Below the pieces are notes generated by a model. It was not told the origin of the DNA. It ran no database searches and worked only from the letters and a program-made list of their open reading frames with translations. Positions 6,614-6,673 of a stretch of 6,673 nucleotides of DNA are shown in pieces. This DNA is from an uncultured Lysobacteraceae bacterium (GTDB taxonomy: Bacteria; Pseudomonadota; Gammaproteobacteria; Xanthomonadales; Rhodanobacteraceae). The position numbers were made by a program, and so were the translations under genes. The DNA lies in the NCBI GenBank assembly GCA_946480705.1, contig CAMLLF010000232.1, positions 1 through 6,673 on the forward strand, in the 5' to 3' direction. Every line of letters begins with the position of its first letter. The stretch's first letter is position 1.

Positions 6614-6673
6614 ATGCTTAAAAAACTACCTGCACTTTTTGCCGGATTGCTCGTCGCGCTCACGGCTTTTGCC
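6614..6673 (+). CDS. Exported protein, N-terminus only; probably LysM-domain protein by position
   Basis: Only the first 20 codons are in the window. They encode a clear signal-peptide start: Met-Leu-Lys-Lys, then a hydrophobic run (LPALFAGLLVALTAFA). No functional domain is visible here. In Xanthomonadales the gene facing def in this neighbourhood usually encodes a LysM peptidoglycan-binding protein followed by dprA, so that is my inference, not something the sequence shows. The ATG at 6614 is preceded by AGG at 6599-6601 (12 bases away, rather far) and a weaker GGCGG; an in-frame TTG at 6605 is a less likely alternative. Being next to a promoter and opening with a signal peptide make it a credible gene despite the truncation. 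Confidence 0.7.
   Translation, partial: MLKKLPALFAGLLVALTAFA

Noticed and set aside
6148..6621. Plus-strand frame of 157 codons over def and the divergent region
   Set aside because: It starts inside def on the opposite strand, crosses the predicted promoter and ends just inside the signal-peptide gene. It has no domain.

Overview
The window is ordinary chromosomal housekeeping DNA from a GC-rich (roughly 70 % G+C by eye) gammaproteobacterium. It is probably a member of the Xanthomonadales/Lysobacterales (Xanthomonadaceae or Rhodanobacteraceae). I base this on the protein sequences and the gene order: a small secreted-type ORF diverging from def, then def-fmt-rsmB followed by a DUF4390 gene and an NtrY-type sensor kinase. 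The genus cannot be fixed from the sequence alone.

Layout, right to left. At the right edge a plus-strand gene starts (6614 onward, only its signal peptide is inside); from position it is probably the LysM-domain protein that faces def in this group. A 215-base divergent intergenic region (6399-6613) holds a good sigma-70-type promoter for that gene, GC-rich inverted repeats and four copies of GCGGAA. On the minus strand there follows a tightly packed series: def (peptide deformylase), fmt (Met-tRNA formyltransferase), rsmB (16S rRNA m5C967 methyltransferase), a DUF4390 putative lipoprotein, and a 721-residue NtrY-like membrane histidine kinase. Gaps are 5 bases or less, or the genes overlap, so this reads as one operon with translational coupling. 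After a 142-base gap with two imperfect hairpins, a minus-strand ArnT/PMT-type membrane glycosyltransferase begins at 804 and runs off the left edge.

Functionally, def and fmt are the two ends of the N-formylmethionine cycle: Fmt formylates initiator tRNA and Def removes the formyl group from the finished chain. RsmB modifies the ribosomal decoding centre region. The DUF4390 protein and the kinase are envelope proteins carried on the same transcript. The glycosyltransferase probably modifies an envelope lipid or polymer.

I did not find a new system. Two points deserve a second look. The kinase has a normal H-box, G1 and G2, but its N-box lacks the usual Asn. In addition, no ntrX response-regulator gene follows it; the glycosyltransferase lies there instead. 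Many long open frames, including one of 923 codons antisense to the kinase, are shadows caused by high GC.
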